A DNA stretch of 32,867 bases, from positions 1-32,867 of the forward strand of contig JAFQKN010000110.1 in assembly GCA_017396895.1 (NCBI GenBank), written 5' to 3'. Positions 18,475 through 24,701 of this stretch are shown here, one piece after another. Under the pieces are notes generated by a model that worked only from the letters and a program-made list of their open reading frames with translations, did not search any database and was not told the origin of the DNA. How positions within the stretch are numbered: position 1 is the first letter of the stretch; each line of letters starts with the position of its first letter. This DNA comes from Clostridia bacterium. Lineage in GTDB: Bacteria; Bacillota; Clostridia; Oscillospirales; Acutalibacteraceae. A program made the translations under genes and the position numbers.

Positions 18475-20342
18475 GCGCCCACCTCCCCGTCTGTTGCATC
18501 TTCCAGTTGCGATGCAACGATCTCTTGATAGACTTTACAGCTTGTCAGCAGTTCCTCATGTGTGCCGATGCCGACCGCTTCTCCGTTTTCCATGACAATA
18601 ATGCGGTCTGCGTTGAGTACCGTGCCTACACGTTGTGTAACGATGATGATATTGGTGTCGGTCATGTTTTCACGCAAAGCCGCACGCAGTCTTGCATCGG
18701 TTGCAAGGTCAAGGGCCGAAAAACTGTCGTCGAAAATGCAAATATCCGCATCTTTGACAATGGCTCTTGCGATGGACAGACGCTGTTTCTGTCCGCCCGA
18801 ATAGTTTTTGCCTGCCTGCGAAACAAAACTTTCGATGCCGTCGGGCATGGCGGCTACAAAACTCTTGGCTTGCGCGATCTCCAACGCTTTCCAGATCTCG
18901 GCGTCGGACGCATCTTCTTTGCCGTAGCGGATGTTATCGGCCACCGTACCGCTGAACAGAAATGCCTGTTGCGGAATGAAAGCAATGCGGCGGTTTCTTT
19001 CTTCGGCTGTAATATCTTTTACGTTGACACCGCCGATAAGCACTTCGCCTGCGGTCGCGTCATATAAGCGGGGGATCAGATTGACGAGCGTGGATTTACC
19101 GCTGCCCGTGATGCCGATAATTGCCGTGATCTCTCCCGGACGACAGGTGAAACTGATGTGACTGATCGCATCGCGGTCGGTTATCTTTTTCTTCTTGTTT
19201 TCATCCAATTCAACGGGTTGCGCCGCTGTTTTTTCGACATTTTTGTTTTGTCGTTTTCTCTTTTTTTCTTCCGTCTTCGGAATGGGTTTGTAGCGGAATG
19301 AAACGTCTTTGAATTCCACAACGCCGCGCATATCTTCACGGGGGAGTTTGGGCTGTTCGGGTTCGGGAACATCCGTCACGCAATCGTAGATTTCGTTGAT
19401 TCGTTTTGCGGAAATGCCGGCTCTGGGGAGGCTGACAATGATGCTCACCACGGATGCAATGCTGGAAAAGATCATGGTGAAGAAACTCAAAAACATCTGC
19501 AGATTCGGTATGGTGTTCAACAGTTCCTGCTGTTGAACGGCGGGATCGAGTGCATCCGCATTGCGAACGGCAATGTACATTAAAACGCACAGCAAACCGT
19601 ACAGTGCAAGGGTGATAAAGGGAAGCAAGGCACTCATGATGCGGCTTGCACGCAAGGCAAGTCCCGTCAGTTCATAGTTTGTTTTCTCAAAACGTGCGTC
19701 TTCCTGTTGGGTTTTGTTGAATGCACGTATGACGCGAATGCCGCCGATCTTTTCACGCATCAACTGATTGAGTTGATCGAGTTTTTTCTGCATTTTGGAA
19801 TACATGGGAACGATGATAATGAGCATTGCAATTGCAACGATTGCCAATATGGGCAAAAAAGACATCGATGCCGTTGCAAGGTCACGGCTGAGTGTGAATG
19901 CCATCACAAGACCGCCGATGAGCATGATGGGAACGGGCAGAATGGATTTCAGTACGTTCAGAATCACATCGTGTACCTGTTTGACGTCGTTCGTGGTGCG
20001 TGTGATAAGAGAAGATACACCGATTTTATCAATGTCGCTTTGGCACAAAGAGGAGACCTTTGTAAACAGCGCATTGCGCAAAGTGCGGGAGTATTCCACG
20101 GATGTGCGTGTGGAAAAATATGTATTTGAAAATGAAAGTGCAATGCTCAGCAATGTCAATGCAAGCATTCCGATGCCGATTTCCACGATCATATCCATAT
20201 TGTAAACCACAATACCTTCGCTGTAGATCCGTCTTGTATAAAACGGCAAAAGTACCTGCATGATTGTATACAGCGTTGAAAACAGAATGCTGAGCAGCAG
20301 GGTTTTTCTGTGCGGTTTTATCATTTTCAGAATGCGCAGCAC
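18471..20342 (-). CDS. ABC exporter, fused permease/ATPase, degenerate-site subunit
   Basis: Upstream partner of the heterodimeric exporter, 623 residues, six membrane segments then an ATPase domain. Walker A is GITGSGKS (410-417) and the signature YSGGQ (514-518) is near consensus. Walker B reads CIFDDS, with Asp539 in place of the catalytic Glu, and the switch position is Gln570 in VTQRVGT instead of His. Both changes mark the non-hydrolysing site known from TM287/288-type exporters. A highly charged insert of about 36 residues (353-388, rich in Lys, Arg, Gln and Glu) interrupts the first strands of the ATPase domain. The start is GTG at 20342 with GGAGG 8 bases upstream. The substrate is unknown. 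Confidence 0.93.
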   Translation of the reverse strand: MLRILKMIKPHRKTLLLSILFSTLYTIMQVLLPFYTRRIYSEGIVVYNMDMIVEIGIGMLALTLLSIALSFSNTYFSTRTSVEYSRTLRNALFTKVSSLCQSDIDKIGVSSLITRTTNDVKQVHDVILNVLKSILPVPIMLIGGLVMAFTLSRDLATASMSFLPILAIVAIAMLIIIVPMYSKMQKKLDQLNQLMREKIGGIRVIRAFNKTQQEDARFEKTNYELTGLALRASRIMSALLPFITLALYGLLCVLMYIAVRNADALDPAVQQQELLNTIPNLQMFLSFFTMIFSSIASVVSIIVSLPRAGISAKRINEIYDCVTDVPEPEQPKLPREDMRGVVEFKDVSFRYKPIPKTEEKKRKRQNKNVEKTAAQPVELDENKKKKITDRDAISHISFTCRPGEITAIIGITGSGKSTLVNLIPRLYDATAGEVLIGGVNVKDITAEERNRRIAFIPQQAFLFSGTVADNIRYGKEDASDAEIWKALEIAQAKSFVAAMPDGIESFVSQAGKNYSGGQKQRLSIARAIVKDADICIFDDSFSALDLATDARLRAALRENMTDTNIIIVTQRVGTVLNADRIIVMENGEAVGIGTHEELLTSCKVYQEIVASQLEDATDGEVGA

Positions 20343-20382
20343 GACAGAATCCTCCTTTTTTACAGAAAAAAAGCATAAAAAT

Positions 20383-20411
20383 ATAATAACATTTTACCAA
20401 TCAAAATGCAA
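20383..20411 (-). promoter_or_regulatory. Probable promoter of the ABC exporter operon
   Basis: On the minus strand TTGCAT (20406-20411) and TATTAT (20383-20388) are spaced by 17 bases. The -35 overlaps one arm of a 10-bp inverted repeat, which suggests regulation. Confidence 0.5.
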
Positions 20412-20440
20412 GCATTGTTTTGCCTTTGTCTGCTTGCATT
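20405..20440. repeat. 10-bp inverted repeat at the ABC exporter promoter
   Basis: AATGCAAGCA (20405-20414) and TGCTTGCATT (20431-20440) are perfect inverted copies, 16 bases apart. No T run follows on either strand. Overlap with the -35 of the exporter promoter suits a repressor operator; no regulator gene is adjacent. Confidence 0.5.
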
Positions 20441-20503
20441 CACTTTTGGGAGATATTACTAAAATAAAATAATATATTTTTAAATTAAACTTAAACAAAA
20501 ATA

Positions 20504-20532
20504 TTGACAATTTGACTTGTAAGTCGTATAAT
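20504..20532 (+). promoter_or_regulatory. Perfect consensus promoter of the LRR-dockerin gene
   Basis: TTGACA (20504-20509), a 17-base spacer and TATAAT (20527-20532) are all consensus. The region upstream is almost pure A/T (20461-20503), like an UP element. The spacer holds an interrupted inverted repeat GACTT-GT-AAGTC (20514-20525) that could be an operator. Confidence 0.85.
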
Positions 20533-20545
20533 CTTAACATACATA

Positions 20546-20581
20546 CCTATGACACGTAGGGTGTTATTTCCGTATAGGAGG
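20546..20581 (+). promoter_or_regulatory. Leader hairpin covering the ribosome site of the LRR-dockerin gene
   Basis: CCTAT (20546-20550) can pair with ATAGG (20574-20578), whose last bases belong to the AGGAGG ribosome site (20576-20581); ACAC/GTGT can pair inside. The fold might limit translation. The stem is short, so this is tentative. Confidence 0.35.
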
Positions 20582-20591
20582 AATTTCAAAC

Positions 20592-22661
20592 ATGAAAAGA
20601 TCCGCAAAAAAAGCCATCTCACTTCTTCTTGCCGTGATGCTGATGCTCAGTTTCGGTGCACTGCCTGTTTTTGCTGAAGAAGAAACCGAGCCGTCTTATA
20701 CGATTTCTTATAAGGTAGACGGTTATTTGGGCTCCAATATCAAAGGCATTGTCAGCGATTATGACAATTCTTTGGGCGAAGCCGGTGTCCTTGATATTCC
20801 TGCCGAGCAGTCTAACGGCGGTTTTAAGGTTGTTTACGTGGCCATTGCTGACAAGGCATTTGCATATTACAATGCAACGGATGCCGATGCGGTAAAGTAC
20901 AACAAGGAAATTAAAGAAGTCGTTATTGCCGACGGTATTGAAAAAGTCGGTGTGCAGGCTTTTTATAACCTTGCAAACCTTGAAAAAGTAACTTTCAAGG
21001 GTGATGTCGTTTTGGAAGAATCCGCATTTGCAAATTGTAAGAAACTCAAGACCGTTATTTTTGAAGGCAAAAACAATACGGTCGGTGCCAATGCATTTGC
21101 AGGTTGCACAGAGTTGTCCGAGGTCAGTTTTGTTGCTGACGTGGAATTGAGTGTCGGTGTCAATGCTTTCAATGATACAAAATGGTTCTCCGAATATCCC
21201 ACCGATTTTATCATTGCGGGCACCACACTGGTGGCTTACACCGGTTCGGATGCTGTTGTCAGTGTTCCGCTGAACATTGAAAAGATCGGTAACGGTGCTT
21301 TTAAAGGCAATACCGCTTTGCAGTGTGTTACCTTGACCGAAAATGTTGTCTCTCTCGGTGATGAAGCATTCATGGATTGCTCTGCGCTGACGAAGGTCAT
21401 CTATTCCGACTTCTGCGAAATCGACATGATCGGCAACGATGTTTACAAAAACACCCCCTATTATGATGCTTACGAAGGTGACTTCTTCTGCATTGACGGC
21501 CGTTTGATGAAATACATGGGCAGTGATGTGGACGTTGTCATTCCCAATACCGTAACCTCCGTTGCCGCAGGTGCGTTTGACGGTTGTTATACAAAGTCCG
21601 GTGACGATACCATCAGTTATCAGGTGTCCTCCATCCGCATTCCCGCATCCGTTAAATCGTTTGAAGACGGTTGCTTCACGCTGTATTCGGCTCCTGCTGA
21701 ATTTATTCCCGTCCTTTATGTTTATACCGGTACCGAAGCGGCAAATCTTGTTGCTGAAAAAGGTTATACGCACATCGTTCTCGGCACCCCCGGTGACGTC
21801 GATATCGACAGCAATATCACACCTGCCGATGCAAGACTTGCACTTCGCTGTGCGGTCGGTCTTGACAAGGCAGATGCAACTTCTCTTTATATGGGCGATA
21901 TGGACGGCGACTTGCTGATCTCCGTTGCCGATGCACGTACCATTCTTCGCGTGGCGGTCGGTCTTGAAAAAATTTCGTTCAATGCACTGCTTACCAAGCC
22001 CTCTACTCCTGCTGAAATTCTTGACTATTATGCAGGTGTGCTTGAAGACACCGCAGAGTTGCGTGCAGGTTACACCAAAAAGGTTACAGGTGCTTATGCA
22101 AAGAACGCAACGGACGGTTGCAGCCTGGATCTGAATACCTACACTCTGTATCTCAATCCCCTTATGGATGCGGATGCCAGTGTTGTTAATTCTTCCAGAG
22201 CATACGAAAGCAATACCGAAGCTGCTGTTGCGAATTTCGTAAGCAGTGATCTTATTTCTACCGATGCTGTAAAATCGGCATCTTGTATCCTCAGAAACGA
22301 TAAGTATTATATCTCCATCGTTCTGAATACGGAAGAAGCAATCACGGATGATACGTTCGTGTCCGACATTTATCCTGTTGCAGGTCGTTCCCATTTCGAC
22401 GGTATGCTTGCATCCAAGTCTTGGTTCAATTCCAAGATCAATTGGCTGACGTACGATCTGTTCTATAAAAACTGCACGATCACCGCAGTGGTTGCCGCTG
22501 AAACCGATCGCCTTGAAAGCCTTGATATGAGTGTTACCTATTCCTTTGAAAATATCGACGGAAAACTCGGCGGATTTGATGTTACAAACTTCGGCCGCAC
22601 TTCCGGTACAGGTTTTGCAACCCGTAACGATTCGATTTCTTTCAGCAATTTCGTTTATTGA
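20592..22661 (+). CDS. Secreted leucine-rich-repeat protein with internal dockerin
   Basis: A 689-residue exported protein. Residues 1-28 are a signal peptide ending near PVFA. Residues of about 90-375 hold BspA-type (LRR_5) leucine-rich repeats, seen as recurring units such as GIEKVGVQAFYNLANLEKV and SLGDEAFMDCSALTKV. A type I-like dockerin follows at 401-461: two calcium loops with Asp at 402, 404, 406 and 413 and again in GDMDGDLLISVADARTILR. The last 225 or so residues form a domain I do not recognise. The dockerin is internal rather than terminal. It probably works on the cell surface, held through a cohesin. A cohesin-like gene lies 1 kb downstream. The ATG at 20592 follows AGGAGG. Confidence 0.88.
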   Translation: MKRSAKKAISLLLAVMLMLSFGALPVFAEEETEPSYTISYKVDGYLGSNIKGIVSDYDNSLGEAGVLDIPAEQSNGGFKVVYVAIADKAFAYYNATDADAVKYNKEIKEVVIADGIEKVGVQAFYNLANLEKVTFKGDVVLEESAFANCKKLKTVIFEGKNNTVGANAFAGCTELSEVSFVADVELSVGVNAFNDTKWFSEYPTDFIIAGTTLVAYTGSDAVVSVPLNIEKIGNGAFKGNTALQCVTLTENVVSLGDEAFMDCSALTKVIYSDFCEIDMIGNDVYKNTPYYDAYEGDFFCIDGRLMKYMGSDVDVVIPNTVTSVAAGAFDGCYTKSGDDTISYQVSSIRIPASVKSFEDGCFTLYSAPAEFIPVLYVYTGTEAANLVAEKGYTHIVLGTPGDVDIDSNITPADARLALRCAVGLDKADATSLYMGDMDGDLLISVADARTILRVAVGLEKISFNALLTKPSTPAEILDYYAGVLEDTAELRAGYTKKVTGAYAKNATDGCSLDLNTYTLYLNPLMDADASVVNSSRAYESNTEAAVANFVSSDLISTDAVKSASCILRNDKYYISIVLNTEEAITDDTFVSDIYPVAGRSHFDGMLASKSWFNSKINWLTYDLFYKNCTITAVVAAETDRLESLDMSVTYSFENIDGKLGGFDVTNFGRTSGTGFATRNDSISFSNFVY

Positions 22662-22682
22662 ACCGATCAATCAACCGAAAAC

Positions 22683-22720
22683 AGAGAGCCTGTTGCTTGT
22701 CCGCAACAGGCTCTCTTTAT
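22683..22720. terminator. Strong terminator after the LRR-dockerin gene
   Basis: A perfect 14-bp stem (AGAGAGCCTGTTGC / GCAACAGGCTCTCT) with a 6-base loop, followed by TTATAATTT. It may also help stop the opposing udg transcript. Just beyond it, an 11-base unit CATTATATATA is repeated twice in tandem (22730-22751). Confidence 0.9.
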
Positions 22721-22778
22721 AATTTATTACATTATATATACATTATATATATGTGATCAATCTGCAATTGCGATATGC

Positions 22779-23360
22779 TTAAATGGAAATGCCCAGTTCT
22801 TTGATTTTTTCCTGCAAGTGTAAAAAATCTTCCAATGCATCGGCTTTTCTGCGCGGATCACGCAACAAGGCGGCAGGATGGAACGTGCCCATCATCAGTG
22901 TGCCGTTTTTGTCAAAGAAAATACCGTGTTCCTGCGTGACCTTATAATTGGGGGAGATCAGTTTACAAGCGGCAATGCGGCCGAGGCAGACGATGATGGA
23001 CGGACGCATGATACGAACCTGATTTCTCAGCCAATCAATGCAGGCGTCCTGCTCTGCGGGAAGCGGATCTCTGTTTTCGGGCGGACGGCACTTTAATATG
23101 TTTGCAATATAAATGTTTTTATTTCTGTCTAAACCGATGCCGTTTAAGTACAAATCCAAAAGTTTTCCGGCTCTGCCGACGAAAGGTTCACCTTGCTTGT
23201 CCTCGTTTTCACCGGGGGCTTCACCGACAAACAAAATTTTGGCATTCGGATTGCCTACGCCGAAAACGCAATTGGTTCTGGTGGCACCCAAGGCACATTT
23301 TTGACAGTTTTCGCAATCATTTTTCAAGCTTTCAAAATTGGTATAAATGATAAACACCAC
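22779..23360 (-). CDS. Uracil-DNA glycosylase, family 4 (iron-sulfur)
   Basis: Removes uracil from DNA to begin base excision repair. Up to 193 residues. Iron-sulfur ligands match the family: Cys19 and Cys22 in CENCQKC, Cys91 in KCRPPENRDP and Cys107; the 91-107 spacing equals that of the Thermus enzyme. Motif A is GEAPGENEDKQG (46-57) and the closing motif is GTFHPAALLRDP. The GTG at 23360 is the outermost start, but no ribosome site precedes it. Instead AGGTGG overlaps it and sits 8 bases before an ATT codon at 23348, which may be the true start and gives 189 residues. The gene stands alone between two secreted-protein genes and has no evident link to them. Confidence 0.92.
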   Translation of the reverse strand: MVFIIYTNFESLKNDCENCQKCALGATRTNCVFGVGNPNAKILFVGEAPGENEDKQGEPFVGRAGKLLDLYLNGIGLDRNKNIYIANILKCRPPENRDPLPAEQDACIDWLRNQVRIMRPSIIVCLGRIAACKLISPNYKVTQEHGIFFDKNGTLMMGTFHPAALLRDPRRKADALEDFLHLQEKIKELGISI

Positions 23361-23362
23361 CT
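23346..23362 (-). promoter_or_regulatory. Ribosome site pointing to an ATT start for the glycosylase
   Basis: AGGTGG (23357-23362, minus strand) is followed by 8 bases and ATT (23346-23348). A TAATAT box at 23373-23378 would place the transcription start near 23366, too close for the GTG at 23360 to have its own ribosome site. No ATG exists nearby in frame. Confidence 0.45.
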
Positions 23363-23424
23363 GTTATTGTTAATATTACATAAATTTAAACACCATTTTG
23401 CGTGAAAAAAACACGAAATAGGTA

Positions 23425-23453
23425 TTGCACTTGCCGAAAAAATGTGATACTAT
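23425..23453 (+). promoter_or_regulatory. Possible second promoter upstream of the cohesin-like gene
   Basis: TTGCAC and TACTAT with a 17-base spacer. Both boxes are only moderately like consensus. The rest of this 317-base gap holds a CGTG/CACG mini-hairpin (23401-23415), AT-rich DNA and the main promoter; I see no gene in it. Confidence 0.3.
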
Positions 23454-23535
23454 ATCTGCAAGCAAAATGATTATATCGCATCTGCGGTTTTTTGTCAATT
23501 TTTATGTGTTTCTTTTTGAAAATTTTGAAAAACTC

Positions 23536-23564
23536 TTGACATTGACAAACGGATGCTATATAAT
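23536..23564 (+). promoter_or_regulatory. Perfect consensus promoter of the cohesin-like gene
   Basis: TTGACA (23536-23541), 17 bases and TATAAT (23559-23564), with A/T-rich DNA upstream. This is the same arrangement as the promoter of the LRR-dockerin gene, implying strong expression of both. Confidence 0.87.
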
Positions 23565-23571
23565 ATGCTTA

Positions 23572-23639
23572 CAATGCTTTGAGAATAAGCATTGCTATGC
23601 CATGTTTGTATATTTTGAACTGCGCAATTCAGTTCTCAA
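23572..23639 (+). promoter_or_regulatory. Structured leader of the cohesin-like gene
   Basis: CAATGCTT/AAGCATTG (23572-23594) and GAACTG/CAGTTC (23617-23635) can form two hairpins. Alternatively TTGAGAA (23579-23585), in the loop of the first, can pair with TTCTCAA (23633-23639), which breaks the second. The leader of about 107 bases is long for this window. Confidence 0.4.
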
Positions 23640-23677
23640 TATAAAGAAAATCTTTTAGAAAAAGGAAGGTCACAAAA

Positions 23678-24529
23678 ATGAAAATTGCAAAGAAACTGCT
23701 TGCCGCTGTTGTTGCTGTTATGCTCGTGTGCACCCTCGCTGTTAGCGCATTTGCAGCAACCCCCGCATCCACCAATGCTAACGCAACTATTGAAACCGAT
23801 TGGGCTCTTGATGAAGACGGTTATTTCGTCGTCAGCATTTATCTGACCAATGCTCTCGGCGCAACTTCTTGGAAGTTCGACGTAGAATATGATGAAACCG
23901 TTCTTGAATACGGTTGGTTCGATGATGGTGCTGCTGTTGCTGAATGTGAGAAAACTAAGGGCAATGCTATCACCAATGAAGTCGGTGACTCCACCGTTGG
24001 TCTTCTTGAAGTTGGCGGCTATTTCAAATCCTGCCTCTGGACTGCAGAAGATTTCGCTAAAGATGTAAAGAAGCCGAAGGATGTTGTTGCTATTGATGCT
24101 GCAAAGTGCCACGTGATCGACATCACTTTCAGAGTGATTGATCCCGCTAACTTTGAAAAAGTTGAAACCGCTATCACCATGAAGGGTTCCATTGACTTTG
24201 CCGGTGTTGACAATGATCCGTTCGTATATGCTGCCGGTGCTGCTGCTGCTGTTGATACTTCTGTAAAGCACAATGCTGCTGTTGAAGAAAAGCCCACTGA
24301 AGCTCCCACCGAAGCTCCGACCGAAGCTCCCACTGAAGCTCCGACACAGGCTCCCACAGAAGCTCCCACTGAAGAACCCACTTCTATCAACACTCAGCGT
24401 CCGGTAGAAGATGATAAGCCCATCAAGCCCGGCGAACGTCCCACAGGCGACAGCGCTGCTCTTGCTGCTGCTGCAGGCGTAGTTCTTCTTGCAGGTGCTG
24501 CATTCGTAGTTTCCAAGAAAAGAAAATAA
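23678..24529 (+). CDS. Surface-anchored cohesin-like protein
   Basis: A 283-residue exported protein. Signal peptide 1-26 ends SAFA. Residues of about 35-195 look like a single cohesin domain (beta sandwich that binds dockerins): VSIYLTNALGATSWKFDVEYDETVLEY and later DITFRV are the telling stretches, though the match is by eye. Residues 205-235 are a Pro-Thr-Glu-Ala spacer, a typical wall-spanning linker. The C terminus has RPTGD (254-258), a hydrophobic segment (about 259-279) and KKRK, i.e. the layout of a sortase signal with a non-standard motif. AAGGAAGG precedes the ATG. A plausible receptor for the dockerin protein encoded just upstream; a general carbohydrate-binding role is the alternative. 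Confidence 0.75.
   Translation: MKIAKKLLAAVVAVMLVCTLAVSAFAATPASTNANATIETDWALDEDGYFVVSIYLTNALGATSWKFDVEYDETVLEYGWFDDGAAVAECEKTKGNAITNEVGDSTVGLLEVGGYFKSCLWTAEDFAKDVKKPKDVVAIDAAKCHVIDITFRVIDPANFEKVETAITMKGSIDFAGVDNDPFVYAAGAAAAVDTSVKHNAAVEEKPTEAPTEAPTEAPTEAPTQAPTEAPTEEPTSINTQRPVEDDKPIKPGERPTGDSAALAAAAGVVLLAGAAFVVSKKRK
24290..24382 (+). repeat. Tandem Pro-Thr-Glu-Ala coding repeat
   Basis: A 12-base unit encoding EAPT or close variants is repeated about seven times, with one EAPT changed to QAPT. Such repeats can change copy number by slippage and so vary linker length between strains. Confidence 0.85.
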
Positions 24530-24563
24530 TTAAATTAACAGCAATTGTTTGCAGTTTTTAATT

Positions 24564-24610
24564 AGGGTATATGAGCGTTGTGTGGCAAGCGCAACGCTCT
24601 TTACCTTTTT
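24564..24610 (+). terminator. Terminator after the cohesin-like gene
   Basis: GAGCGTTG/CAACGCTC (24573-24599) is extended by GGTA/TACC on the outside and followed by five T residues. It ends the cohesin-like transcript. Confidence 0.8.
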
Positions 24611-24646
24611 AAACAGAATGTTCCGTTCTTATGAAGCAATATAAAT

Positions 24647-24678
24647 AAGCCGCAAGTCCAAATACTGACTTGCGGCTT
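24647..24678. terminator. Terminator after the glgP-amylase operon
   Basis: A 12-bp stem (AAGCCGCAAGTC / GACTTGCGGCTT) with an 8-base loop. Read on the minus strand it ends in TTATTTATA, so it most likely stops the amylase transcript. Confidence 0.8.
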
Positions 24679-24701
24679 TGATGCTTAATTTATATTCTTT
24701 T

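Noticed and set aside
20619..22670. 683-codon open frame opposite the LRR-dockerin gene
   Set aside because: Antisense shadow; no signal peptide, motif or ribosome site, and it crosses the terminator arm region.
22730..22751. Two tandem copies of an 11-base AT repeat
   Set aside because: Too short and low in complexity to support an origin, attachment site or CRISPR; probably slippage.
23425..23658. 77-codon frame upstream of the cohesin-like gene
   Set aside because: It overlaps the strong promoter and structured leader and lacks a ribosome site.
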